64,000 bases of DNA from Hirsutella rhossiliensis (taxonomy: Eukaryota > Ascomycota > Sordariomycetes > Hypocreales > Ophiocordycipitaceae), in assembly GCF_020360975.1 (NCBI RefSeq), contig NW_025408670.1, positions 1,302,001 through 1,366,000 on the forward strand, read 5' to 3'. A program made the position numbers and the translations under genes. The notes beneath the pieces were generated by a model. The model made no database searches, was not told where the DNA came from, and worked only from the letters and a program-made list of their open reading frames with translations. Each line of letters starts with the position of its first letter. The stretch's first letter is position 1. This document shows, one piece after another, positions 12,958-25,995 of the stretch.

Positions 12958-15900
12958 CTTTTCTTTTTTTCCTTTTTTTTACTTATATATAGCTTTTAAG
13001 GCTATAGTAAGGCTAGTAAGGGCCTAGGCCCTTATTAGTAGTCCTAGCTAGCTATAGAGCTTAGGGGCTTATAACTTAATAAGGAAAGGGTAGCTATAAA
13101 GGTAAATAATAAAGGAAAGGTTAGTTTAGTTCCTTTTATACGGTAATTTTCCCCTTTAAGGGTCCTAGGGCCCCTAGGTTACTCCTTTTTAAGCTACTTA
13201 GCTATCCTTATCTTTATTTTAGCTAAGAAGGTTAAAAGGGCTTCCCTTCCTTCCTTAAAGCTATAGAGAATAGGTAAGCTAAGGGCCCCTTTCTATCTCT
13301 TAAAGGTCTAGTAAAGGACCTCTCTTTCTCTCTTATAGTTTAGGCACCTTAGAATAAGGTGCCTAGCTATATACCTTCCTTAGCTATAGAGGTAGTTATC
13401 TCGGTCTACCTTATTAGTCCTTTTTAAAAAGGAAAATAAGAAGCCGGCCTTAAAGAGGAGCTAGTAAAAGGCTAAGAAGGTTAGCTTAGGCCTCCTTATA
13501 AGGTCCTTTTCTAGGCTAAGGGCTAAGCGGGGGGTCTTTCGAATAAATATATAGTACTTACCTAGGCCCTTAGCCCTAAGGCCTTTAGCCGCCTTAGTAG
13601 CTTAGAGTCCCTTTTAATAGTCCTTAGTAGCTTACTAGACCTTTCTTTATAAGTAGCTAATAGAGACTAAGGGGGTCCCTTAGGTAGGGGCCCCTAAGCC
13701 TCTTTTAGCTAGCTAGTTAGCTAGCTCGTTACTAAAGATCCTTAGGTAGCTAAGGTACTAGTATAGCTATATATTATAAAAGGCTTTTAAGCTAAATAAG
13801 AGCCTTTTAATATATATAGCTAGGTCTAAGAAACCTATAACCTTCTTTATAGTAGCTTAGCTATCTATAAAGATATTAGTATTTATAAGGGGGTTAATAA
13901 GGCTAAGCTTTAAGGGCTAAGGCCTCTTAGCTAGGTCCTTTAAGACCTTTAGTATCGCGAATAGCTCTATATTAGCTACTTCTATTAAGGGCCCTAAGTT
14001 CTTATAGTATACCTTAATAGGCTTATTTTCTAAGCTTATTTTATAGAAAGAATAAGCGTTAGTTTTTATAAGGGACCCCTTAAGGTACCTCTTAAAGCTA
14101 TTAGTATAAAAAGCTAAGGGCTATAATATAAATTCTTCTAAGCTAGCTAAGCTAGCTAAGAGGTATTAGTATTAGTTCTTAGCTAAGGGCTTAAGGGCCT
14201 TTATTACTATAATAAAAGCCTTAAGCTCTAGGGCCTATAAGGGCTCTTAGCTAGCTTTCCTTCTTTCTAAGTTATAATAAGGTTATATAAAAGCTACTAG
14301 GCCTTTAAGGAGGCGGAAGAGCTATATATATAGCTTAATATAGCTTAAGGCCCTTAAGTTAAAGCCTAAGTTAGTAAGGTTATCTTATATAGCTAGGTCG
14401 TAAGCTTACTTTATAAGGTAACTAAGTAAGAAGTATAGGGTTTAAAGGGTATAAGAAAAGCATGCCTTCTTAAATTATACCTTTAGTAATAGTAGGGCCG
14501 CTTTAGCTTCTAAACCCTTAATTAGGGATCCCTTAAAGGCCCTTAAGACCTTTAAAAGAGCTTAGTTTTATAGCCTTTAAAAAGGCTTTATAAGGCTCTT
14601 AAAGGTCTTAGGCCCCCTATACTAAAGTTAGGCCCTATAGTCTACTATAGAGGTTATATAGGCCTAGTAAAGCTATTTAAAGGCTTTAAATAATAAGCCT
14701 TTTTACGTAGAGGTTAAGCGGGATAGTCTTTTAAAGGTAGCTTATATTATTAGCTACCCTCTTCTTAATATATTATTTAAATAAGAGCCTAAAATTAAAG
14801 AAGACCCCTAGCTACTATACTAAGGGCTTTACCTTAAAAAATAAGCCTCTTACTATTATACCCTTTAAAATAAGCTACTATTACTTACTAAAGTAAATAA
14901 GTTCTATCTTTAAAGGGTTAAAGTAAACCCCTTAGTCTTTAGCTTATTTAAATAGGTTAATAGCTATTACTTCTAGCTACTAAACGTTCTTCTTAGCTAA
15001 GGTCGACGTTATAAAAATACTAAAGTTATTTATATAAGATAGCTAGTATCTCTTAGCCGCTAGTATCCTATTTATATATAAGAGGAATAAAATAAGGCTA
15101 ATAAGGGACCCTTAAGGCACTCTTATTACTAGGTTTATAAAGGGCTAAACTTACCCCTTAAAGGCTAGCTAGATCTTCCTTTTAGTAAGGAAGGAGTTTA
15201 CTTAGCTTATAAGGGCCTTAAGGAGGTTTAATTCCCTAAGGACCCTTATAAGCTATTCCTTTAATATAAAATTAAAGGCGCCCTTTATATTTAATAAGAG
15301 GGTACTAGTAGTAGCCTTCTTATTAGACTCCTGCTTCTTTTAGATATAGTATAGAAGGAGGGAGGCTATATCTATAGCTAACTATTATCTTTATCCCCTT
15401 AGCTATATAAGGTTTAGAAGCCCGGCTATATTAGCTAAATAGCTTAGCTAGGTAGCGTATAGCTTTTTAAGGACCTTTCTTAAGTAGTTAAGTAGACTTA
15501 TAACCTTATAAGCCTTAGGGATAGTATAGTCTAGCTTATTTTACTTAGGAAGTATAATTCCTATAGCTTCCTTCTATACCTTAAGGTAGTATCCTTAGTT
15601 AAATAAAGCTTTATAGGCCCTATTAAAGACTATAGGGATAGCCTTATACGCGTATTAAATAAGGAGGAAGCTAAGGGAGTCTAAGCTAAGGGCTTTCTTA
15701 TTAAAAGAGCTAAAAATAGCCCTCTTAATCTTAGGGTCTTTTAGCTTTAGCTAGTCTTACTTAACCGTGCCCTTACTACCTATATAGCCTAGGGGCTTTT
15801 CTTTTTCTAGGCTTTAAGGGGGGCTAAAGGAAGAGCTAGGGCTAAGGGCTAAGGTTAAAAAAAAGGTTATTAGGAAGGCCTTATATTTTTCTATAAAAGT

Positions 15901-18900
15901 ATTAGCTTTTACCTTTATCCCTTCTTTTATATATAAGATACTAAGAAGGGTAAGGTTAGCTCTAGCCTTAATATAAGAAAAGGCTATAAAGATATCCTTT
16001 CTTATTACTTTTATTAAGAAGCTCTCTTAGTATTACTTTTTAGTAGCCTTAATAGTATACTTAAAGCTATTTCGGGCTTTTATAAAGCTCTTTTAGCTCT
16101 CCTTATCCTAGGCTAGCTTATAAGCCTATTAAGCTAAGCTTAGGGCCTTTTAAAGGTAGGTTAGCTTATTAGTCTACTAGGGCTTAGATCCCTTATAAGG
16201 CCTCTTTTTTAGTATCGCTACGTTTAAGCCTTTAATAAAGGTTCTTATTAAAAGGAAAGCTATCCCTTTTAAGTTATTTCTTTTTATAGCCTTCTTTATA
16301 GCTATTAAGAGGTCCTATTCCTTCTTAGCTAGGTATTCTAAAAATACCTTTTAGTTTACTTTCCTATAATTATAAGTAGTAGGCCTAGCTAGTAGTAGCC
16401 TATTAAGGCCCCTTAAGCTAGCCTTAAAGGCTATAGGCTTATAATCTAAGCTTATAGCCTCTAAGAAGCAGAAGTTAGTTAGGTTAGCTATTTAAAGGGG
16501 CTATAAAAAGTAAGGTCTATAACTAAGGCCCCTTTTAAGCCTTTCTTTTAATAGGTGCCTTTTATAGCTACCTTAAGGTCTATTAGTAAGAAAGCCTTAT
16601 AGTAGTTAAGCTAGTTAATAAGAGCTTTGCCCTTATAGGCTTTAAAGGGTTTTATAGAAAGGTTTTAATAAGGGTAGTATAAGTTAAAGTCCCTTATTAA
16701 TAGGAAGGGCTATTATAGGAGCTAGGCTATTAATAGTGGCCTTTTTATTATAAAGGGCCCTTACTAGCCTTAGCTAGCTAGGGCCCTTTTAACCTCTTTT
16801 TTATTATATAGGTTAATAAGGGTAAATAGCTTAGCGCCTTTTACCTTTATAGCCTATATATTAAGATTATAAAAGAAGTTAAAGCTAGGGCTAGCTTTTA
16901 TCTAAGCTTCCTTCCTCTTATAAGCTATAACCCTAGGCCTCTTAGTAAGCTTAAGAAAGTTAGTAAAAGGGATAAGGGTTATAACGTTATAGGCTAGATA
17001 CTATATAAGGATATAGCTATTATCGATCTTATAAAGGTAAGGCTCTTATACTAAGATAAGGTCCGCTCTTATTTTTAAGGCCTACTTTAAGATTAATAAG
17101 TTAGCTATTTCCTACCTATTAGTATTATACTATATAATACTAATAAGGTTATAGTTAAGCCTAAGGGGCCTAAGGGGCTTTAAGGGCCCTATAAGTATAA
17201 GGGGGCTAAGGCTATTAAGTATTAGTTATTCCCTTATAGACTCTATATTATACTTTATTAGTTATAAGGTACTCTCCCTTATAGTTATAGTATTAAACCT
17301 TAAAATAAAAGTAGCCTTAGCTAGCCTTATAGCTAAGGTAGTTATAGTCCTTAGTTAAGTGCTTTTCTAAGTAAAAGGTATACTTAATAAGCTATTAGTA
17401 GGTCTAAGGGTTATAGCTAAAAGAAAGGTACCTATAGTACTATATATATATAGTATACTCCTTATAAGCCTTAACTTAAATCTATAGACCTATTATATAA
17501 AGGCTTTTTTTTTAGTACTTAGCCCTTATAGCCTTTAAAGGGACTATAAAAACGACCGATCCTCCCTTCTATATTAAGCTTAAGGTACTTAGCTACCTAA
17601 GCTGCCTTAAGATATCGATCCTATTAAAGGTTTTAGCTTCTACGGCGAAGGTATTAAGAATAAGGGTCTTTAAGAGGTTAAGGACGCTCTAGGCTACTAG
17701 CTTAGTCTAGCTAGTAGGAAGGTCGGCCGATTTAATAAGTAGCTCCTTAAGGTATAAAGACTACTTCTCTTACTACTCTTAAAGCTTCTTTACTATATAT
17801 AGGGCCTTTATTATTATAACTATATTACCTTTATTTAAGGTTAATAGAGCTAATATAGCTAGTTCCTTTATAGCTTTATTAAATATATTATAAAGTATAA
17901 TAAGGTTAATAGTTAGCGTTAGTAATTCCTTTTTTAGCTTTAAGATAAGTTAAAAGTGCTCTTTTATATTCTTCTTAGCTAGGGCCTTAGCTATAGTCTT
18001 AGCTATAGCTTTTACTAGAGCCTTAGCTAGGGCCTTAGCTAGGGCCTTAGGTGCCTTTTTTATAGTAACCTTAGCTTATAAGCTTACTTTAAGGTTTCCT
18101 TAGGTAGCCCTAGGCTACTTAGCGGCCTTAGGCTAGTATAAGGGCTATTATAGGTACTATTAGCGGTCTAGGGTCCTTATAGCTACCTTCTTAAGCCCTT
18201 TTATAAGGGTCTTATAAAAGGGTTTGATTTTTTAGGCTTCCTTAAGGGCTTAAAAGGCCTATTAAAGGAAGCCCTAAGCTTAGTTCTTAGGGAAGGGGTA
18301 CTAGGGCTAGGGCTAGGTTTACTATAAGCGTTAGAACGTAGGTTAAATAGGTATAAGGCTAATAAAGCTACTAAGTAAAGCTTTCTTTTACCTTTTTACT
18401 TACTTTAAGGGCTAGTTAAGCTAAAAGTAGCTAGCTTAAGGTAGGGCTAGGCTAGGCTTAAAAAGGCTAGTCTTTAATATAAGCTAGGTATTATATTCTA
18501 TCTTAATATCCTTTAGGTCCTAGTTTTAAGTCCTAGGCCTTTCTTCTAAGGTCCTTAGAAGGCGTTAGCCTTTTAAAGCTTCTTTTAAGTAAGCCCTAGC
18601 TTCTAAGGTACTTATTTTAGCTCTTAGGTTAAGGGGTTAAAGTTAAAAGGGCCCTCCTTATATCTAAGCTAGGGTACTAAGTTAGGTTTAGGCTTAGTCC
18701 TATTAATAGGGGGGGGGGTATATACCTTTAGTTAGCGAGGGTAAGAAAGAGTTTTCTACCTATATAAAGGAGAACCTCGCTTAATTTATAATCTTTAGTA
18801 GTATATTATATACCTATTAGTAGCTATATAAGACTATACTTAAGGGGGCGTAATACGCTATTTATAAGGGTTCTAGGTATATACCTTTTTTATATTTTAG

Positions 18901-18950
18901 GCTTAGTTTTGAAAAATTAGCTAAGAAGATATAGGTTATTTTTACTTTTA
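12958..18950 (-). mobile_element. Tad1-like LINE (non-LTR) relic nested in repeat X
   Basis: The insertion interrupts repeat X: sequence left of 12,957 and right of 18,951 is contiguous in copy B near 25,706. The left end is a T-rich run (about 12,958-12,980), i.e. an A-rich tail on the minus strand. The minus strand encodes a degraded reverse transcriptase with SYINNFS (for the Tad1-type SYVDDFS) at 15,003-15,045, followed by an LGVFF motif and a thumb-like region to about 14,450. RNase H-like sequence is expected at about 13,700-14,200, with the endonuclease and ORF1 regions upstream to 18,700. Short flanking matches (AGCCTAC/AGCTACC) are a plausible target duplication. RIP stops fill all frames. 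Confidence 0.75.
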
Positions 18951-19238
18951 AGCTACCTTACTTATTTATTTTTATTATAGCGTAGTAGTAGCTAATCTTT
19001 TTAAAGATTAATTCCTAGCTTATATTTATATACTTATTATAAAATAAAGATATTTCTTTATAAAAAAAGATAGCTAAGCTAACTAGATCTATAGTACTAA
19101 GAGCGATTCTATTATACCTTTTATAGAGATCGACTAAAAAGCTCCTTTATAAACTTATAATTATATAGCTTATAAATAGTAAGCTTTATCTTTACTAGAT
19201 TATTAATATTATTAAGACTAATAGTAATCTAAATTATA
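18951..19238 (+). mobile_element. Repeat X, copy A, second part
   Basis: Matches 25,706-25,995 of copy B in the same orientation, ending near CTAATAGTAATCTAAA. With 8,444-12,957 it rebuilds the collinear order of copy B, which proves the LINE is the later insertion. Confidence 0.8.
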
Positions 19239-19526
19239 AGTATAAGAGACTAGCCCCTTATAAGGTCTACTAATACCTTAAGGAATAAGACTAAAGTATT
19301 TAGTTTAGTTTAATACTAATAAGTTTACTAAAAGGAAAGATAAGGCTTACTCTTAATAATATAGCTACTTAGACGCTATTTTACCTTACTATTATATAAT
19401 AGGCTTAAGTAGGGTAAGGACGTAATAAAGCTTTTTTAAGAGCTATTATCTTAAAAGTTAAAGGAGTTTAAACCGTTATAAATTATATAGTAAAGGGTAA
19501 TAATTTATTAAGAATCGACCTAATTA
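19239..19526. other. RIP'd spacer, nothing recognised
   Basis: AT-rich sequence between repeat X copy A and the small LTR element. No open frame or repeat partner was seen. Confidence 0.4.
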
Positions 19527-19704
19527 TTACGGAGTAGGTAAAGGCGTAAGCTTAGGTACGGTCTATTAAAAGAAAGTTAATAATCTATAAGGGGGAAAAG
19601 GAAGAAAAGTATAGGCCTAGCCTATATAAGCGCGGAGGCCGCTTATATATAGACTTAGCCTAGACCTTAGTCTAGGCCTATATAAGGCAAAAGCCCTTAT
19701 ATTA
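19527..19704 (+). repeat. Left LTR of small LTR element
   Basis: Direct repeat partner of 21,223-21,400, with C/T and G/A differences. Its internal hairpins are conserved in both copies. Confidence 0.6.
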
Positions 19705-21222
19705 TACCCTTACCTAGCTTTTAAAGAGGCGTGCCTCTAAATAATACCCGATACCGCGCTTAGGGGGATAGAACCCTCGCGCGGACTATATATACTTAGT
19801 CGCGGAAAAAACGTTAGTAAATAATATATAATACCCTCCTAAGCGAGCTTCTCGGATAGACTATATTATTAGTAGGGGCCGCGCCCTAGGAGTTAGGCTT
19901 TAGCACTTTTAGCTAAGGAGTAAAGGCACGTAGAACGGCGCGTAGCTAGCTTCGGTAAGCTTATAGTATCCCGCCCCCCCTATATCGGCGCACGGTAGTA
20001 GCTCTTAGTACTATAACGTAAGGGACGGTACTCCGGTATATAAGGCTTTGCTCCCTCCTATATAGGGCTATGCGGGCACTCCCTTTCGCTATAGTTATAT
20101 TATATTAGCGGCCTTCCTATATCTTAGCCGCCCTTTCGGTCGCTATAGGCATACGTCCCGTCTATATAGTAGCTGCTACCGTACGCGAGGGGACGCCGAT
20201 AAAGCCTATAGAGGCGTTACTAAGATTACTTATCGCTAGAGTCGCTATCGTCGAACTTAACCTCCTTTCCGTCCTAGCGCGTGCGCCCCTCTACTACTTA
20301 GAGTACGTTTACCCGCGCCTCCCGGCGCGGGCACTTTAAAAACTAGTAGGATTTACTACCGTAGCCTATATAGCGACCCTCCTATCGCTACCTCTTTCTA
20401 TCCTTAGTCCTCGAGGTAGAGATAGAGATATTTATAGTATTACTAGCGTTATCCTCTTCTTATACTATAGAAAAAGACGAAAAAAGAAACTTATTGCTAC
20501 TAAGCTCGCGAAGAAAGCGGACGAGATCGGTATACGTATCTAGTAATATAGACCTTTCGCTTAAACGGGTACGCTAATCCGAATTTAAGCTCGTAACGAG
20601 GTAATTATACTTTACCGCGTCGGGCTAGCTATATACGTTTGCTCGATAAAGCACCTCTTTAAACCGTACGAGGTAGGCTAGAATAGCTTTACTCTACCTC
20701 TAACGGAGCGTTATAAGCTCTTAGCCTACCGACTTAGCTATATTAGGTTCGCCGTAATTAGTATAGAGCTTCGCGAGGAGGTCAGCTAGTCCGTTTATAC
20801 TAATACGCGTAAACGGTAAGAGATGCCTTTATAGGCGTAAGGATAGGCTCGTATAAAGATAGTCGAATTAAGCGCGGATATCCCCTATTATAGCGCTATT
20901 AGTACGGAGCTTCGCTTTTATATAAAGTAGCCACGGCTCGAGCTCTATAGAGGAGCCGTCGAACTTACTAAGGTGCGGTAGTACCGCTCTTAGTTATACG
21001 GAGCCCTGCTATTATAAGAGGCTCTTAATTGCCTAGGCGAACTAAGTATTACGTTCGCCTTAATTTTGCGACTATAGGAGTATAGATATTTCGCGTATAT
21101 ATATACCGGCGCGGGCGGTTTAACTAAACTAGGTAATTAAACGTTAGCTTTAAAGGTAGCTAAAAATAGCTATTCCGTATACGGGGATATAGAGAGGGTA
21201 AAATAAAAGGTAGATTATACTA

Positions 21223-21400
21223 TTATAGAATAGGTAGAGGCGTAGGCTTAGGTATAGTCTATTAAAAGAAGGTTAATAATCTATAAAGGGGAAAAGGAAG
21301 AGAAGTATAGGCCTAGCCTATATAAGCGTAGAGGCCGCTTATATATAGACTTAGCCTAGACCTTAGTCTAGGCCTATATAGGGCAAAAGCCCTTATACTA
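21223..21400 (+). repeat. Right LTR of small LTR element
   Basis: Direct repeat partner of 19,527-19,704, preceded by a polypurine tract at about 21,191-21,210. Confidence 0.6.
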
Positions 21401-21664
21401 ATACCTTTAATTAATTCCTTAAAGTAAGGTAATATCGATACTAATTTAAAGCTAGAGATATTACCTTAGTAAGCGCTAGTAGTAAAACCTACCTTACTAG
21501 CTATATATACCTTACTACTAATAAGTATATTAAGTTTAAGAGAAATATATAGTAAGTTAAGGTATATTAAAGCTATTATTATTTAATATAAGGCTAAGAA
21601 ATATAAATTCCCCTTTTAGTTTACTATTATAATCCCTATAAATTATAATATATTTTTATAGTTA
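21401..21664. other. RIP'd spacer, nothing recognised
   Basis: Short AT-rich segment between the small LTR element and repeat X copy B; no feature seen. Confidence 0.4.
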
Positions 21665-24600
21665 GTACCCTTTATCTTAGCGCTTATCGAGGTCCTACTA
21701 GTTCTTTATTAAATAGGGACTTAGTCTATTAACTAAGTAAACCTTAATAACTAGATTATTATATACTTTAATATTAATACTAACTTTAGGTTTATACCTT
21801 TAAAATAGTAGTTATAAGTTAGTACTATTATAGTCGCGTATAAGGATAAGAGGCTATTTTATCTATAGTATCTTAAAGGAGTATAGATATTCTATAACTA
21901 TATCCTCGACCTATTTAAAGAAGGAGAAGGGCCGCTAAGATAGCTTTATAGCTACTAAGCGTTTAAGAAATAGTAGGTAAATTATTATAAGGAGTAAAAG
22001 CGCTTATATCTTAAGAAGGGAGTAGAGTAAGATTTAAATAATTAGCGTATAGCCCGTTTACCTTATTAAGTATAACTCTTTTATATATAAAAAGGTATAT
22101 ATAAACTATTAAATTAACTAGTATTACTACTCTTCTAAATCGCTACTTTTATATACCTATCTTATTTACGCCGCTAAGTTTATAAGTCTATATATTCTAT
22201 TAAGTATAGCTTAATCTAGTATATTATTAATAAAATCCTAGTATCTTATAAGAGTAAGGAGTTTAATATTATAAAGCGTAGTATACTTAGATAGTTAAAT
22301 ATAAAGGCTTATAAAATTATATTTAAACGGTTTACTATTAGTTAAACGATTTCTATATAGCTTTAAAAGTACTTTTATAAACGTTTTACCTTAAGATTTA
22401 TAGTTAGTAAGGATAAACGCTAGTATAATAAGTAATCTATATTATATATATCTTATTAATAAGAATTTAAAGTAAGAGCTAGTTAAATTAAGCGTATATA
22501 ATATAGGTTAGATAAGTATTATTATAACTAAGAAGGATAGTATTATTAAAGCTTTTATCTCTTTAAACTATAAAAGAATACTAAGTAATAGCCTAAAGTA
22601 AATAGTTATATTATTTATTAAGTAGTATCTTAAGTAATTAAGATTAATTATTACGTTTATAACGGTAAAGTTAGCCCTATTTATAACCTTTAAGCTAGTA
22701 TAGATATTCTTATTTATAACTATAGGTATGCCCTAAGTATAAAAGAAAACGCTAGGGACTTTATAGGTAAAGTTATTACCTTATTTAATAGTTCGCGCTA
22801 TAATATTTAAAGAAAGCGCGCTACTATACTAAGTATAAGTTAAGGTTAAGATAAAGATATAGATATACCGCTAGTTAAAGCGCGCTTAGCTAATAATAGC
22901 TTCTATATTAAAGGCCTACTAAGTATAGTTTAGTAGTAATATAGCGCGTAAACTATTATAAAAGGTAATTTATAAGCGTCCTATAATATTAATATTAAGT
23001 AAGCTTAAATCTTTATAAGTCTAGCGCTTATTATAAACTTGATTTAAGAGTATATAGAGTTAGGGATTATTATATATATAGACTTAGTCTTTAAAGAGTA
23101 CTATAGTTTTAAATAAATACTATAATTTATAGCCGCTATATTAAGAGATAGAGGCTTATTATAGGGGGGTCTTTATTTAGTTTAGCGGTTTAATAATTAG
23201 TAGGCTTATTTCCTATATAAAGGCGAACTAGTAAAAGTCTTTTATTATTAAAATAATAGGTATATTACTAAACGGTTTATTTAGATAGTTATAGAGCGCT
23301 TATAAGTAGCGACTAATATTATATAGAGTAGCTCCTCTTAGTATACTAACCTTATTAATTATAAGTACTAGCTTTTATTTCTATACTTACTTCTTTACCT
23401 TTAAGAAAGGGGGAGGCGGCTTATTTAAATTATAATAAGAATCTAACCTAAAGGCTAAGTAGATTATTATACTACTAATCTAGGCCGCTAAACTACTTAA
23501 TATACTAGTTATCTATAAAAGATATAGCTAGTTCCTTACTATAAATATATCCTTTAAGGTATCGATAATCTTTAACTTTCTTATACTACCTACCCCGTTA
23601 GTATATTAAAGATACTAACCTACTAAGTTTAGATTTATAATATACTTATCTAGATATAAGTAAATAAGTTAAAGGGCTATAGTCTATAAATAGTTTAGTA
23701 TAAAGCTAGCCGCGGTAGTATATCTTATCTCCGCGAAGCTAGTTACTAAACTAATGTTAATAAGTATTTAAGGGCCTTATTTATTAAGGTCTCTACCTAG
23801 GAGTATAGTAGCAGACTCTATATCGCCGTAGCGAGCTAGGGTATCGTCGACGTTAGCGCTATCCGCGGAAAGTATAGTCCTTTAAGAACTACTCTTAATA
23901 TCGTTAAGTATCTAAAGATATATTAGCTATTAAGCCTTAGCTACTACTTAGATATTATCTTAAGATATTAGAAATTAGTATAAGGTATTACTTTAATTAT
24001 AAGGTATATTTTAGTATAAATCCTCTTAACGCTATACTAATAGTTACTCTTCTTTTATTAGGTTCTCCTTATATAAATTATATATTAAGCCTCTAAAAAT
24101 AGGTAAGTCTTTTATAGCGTCTATATATTATATAGTATTTCGAAAATCCTAAAGTAAAGCTTTATAGGCTTAATAATAAGCTATTACTAGAGGCTCCTCC
24201 TTATAGCGGCTATTATTAAGTAGGTACTTAATATTAATTATATTATTACCTTTTAATTAACTAGCTTAGAGCTTTACGTTCTTATACGCGTTTTTAATAG
24301 ATTTTCTTAAAAGACTAATATTAAAGATATATAAATAGAGGTAGGGATAAAGCCCCGATCGATATATTATTTATATATTAGTTATATTACCTTAGCTCTT
24401 AGAAATAAAGTTCTCTTAAAGTACGAATAACGCTAAGTATAAAACTAAATTTTAATATAAGCTATTAAATAAAGCTAAAATAATACTAAGGGGTTTAAAG
24501 TATACCGCTTAATATAGACTAGGTAATCGTCTTTATAGTCGTCGCTAATATATCCTTAAAAGATTAAGATAGCGTACTAGTTAGGCCGTTAAAGCTTTTA

Positions 24601-25995
24601 GATCTAGTTATTATAGTTAGAATCCTACTTATTAAGAAAAATATAAGAGTTATTTTTACTCTAACCTTTTTAATATACTAAATAAATTATTAATATATAG
24701 TTATATAGGTATAAGTCTTATAGAATATAGCCCTAGTATATATATACGTTTAGGTATAAAAGGGTTTACCTTTCTTACCTTAGACGGATTATCTCCGCGG
24801 GCTATTTAGCGTTTATTAGCTCGCCGGCCTAATAACGGAGATATACTTATAGCTAAAAGATTACTTAATAGAGCGCTATTAAGTTTAGGAATAACTAATA
24901 TAGTATATTAGTAAAGTTAGTATTATATTTAAGGAGGTAGTAATAGACCTCTATAGCTAAGAGTTATTACTTAAAGAAGATCTAATTTACTATTCTTATT
25001 AGGAATTAACGGCTTTTATTTAATACTACTTACTACTTATTATTAGGTAGGGCGGGATCTAGTATATAAGATATTAAACGACTAGCTTCGCGGAGTTAGC
25101 GAGCAACCTTAGTAGTAAGAGTAATACGCTTCTATATTAATATATCTAGTTTAGTAGTATAGTTTATAATATAGTATATTATAGCTAGGCCCTTAGTTTT
25201 AATTAAGATTATTAAGACGTTATAATTATAGTAAAGGCCGACTATTAATAACTTATTATACTAGTTAACGAGTAGGTAATTATATTATATTTAAAGTAGA
25301 CTATTCTTTATAAACCCTATCTCCTTATTAATCTTTTATAGTACCTTAAAGCGGTAGGCTATTTATCTCTATAGATCTATACCCTATTTAATAATACCCT
25401 TTAAAGAATACTTAAGGTAGGTATATATATAAAAGTATACTTAGTAATAATATATAATAAAGTTAAATTTATCTTTAAAGGCTATAGTAAGAGCTAAGGA
25501 GCTAGTTATAACCCCTTTTATAGTATTAATAGGCTTCCTTTATTATTATATAGCTTTCTAGTATCTTTATTTAAATACTTATAAAAGATAGAGCCTATAT
25601 ACTAAATTACTTAAGTATAGTATACTTCTTCTATAAGATTAGCTATATTATCTATTAAGTTTAGTAACTATATATTACCCTCTAGCTAAAAGAGTCTATA
25701 TAAGTAAAGGCTACCTTACTTATTTATCTTTATTATCGCGTAGTAGTAGCTAATCTTCTTAAAGATTAATTCCTAGCCTATATTTATATATTTATTAAAG
25801 AATAAGGATATTTCTTAGTAAAAGAAGATAGCCGAGCTAACCGGATCTATAATACTAAGGGCGATTTTATTATACCTTTTATAGAGATCGGCTAAAAGCT
25901 CCTTTATAAAGTTATAATTATATAGCCTATAAATAATAAGCTTTATCTTTATTAGATTATTAATATTATTAAGACTAATAGTAATCTAAACTATA
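21665..25995 (+). mobile_element. Unidentified repeat X, copy B (uninterrupted)
   Basis: A 4.33-kb direct copy of 8,444-12,957 plus 18,951-19,238. It lacks the 455-bp segment of copy A and the LINE. It keeps the 75-nt tRNA-like fold at 23,415-23,489. As in copy A, the plus-strand frame in the first 1.5 kb is full of TAG/TAA. Two copies inside 17 kb would themselves be enough to trigger RIP. Confidence 0.7.
23415..23489 (-). other. tRNA-like 75-nt fold inside repeat X (copy B)
   Basis: Same length and layout as 10,654-10,728. This copy keeps GCGGC/GCCGC in the acceptor-like stem, where copy A has GGTAG/CTACC, and GATT/AATC in the D-like stem. Confidence 0.4.

Larger units (their letters stand above)
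19527..21400 (+). mobile_element. Small non-autonomous LTR element (TRIM/LARD-like)
   Basis: Two direct repeats of about 178 bp (19,527-19,704 and 21,223-21,400) flank about 1.5 kb. Each repeat contains a 10-bp inverted repeat (TATATAAGCG ... CGCTTATATA) and a second hairpin (CCTAGAC-CTTA-GTCTAGG). A purine-rich tract (GAGAGGGTAAAATAAAAGG) sits just before the right repeat, where a polypurine tract belongs, so the element is read on the plus strand. The interior is richer in GC than its surroundings and has no recognisable pol. A gag-like frame with stops may lie at 20,400-21,100, but I cannot name it. Exact LTR ends are blurred by RIP. Confidence 0.6.
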
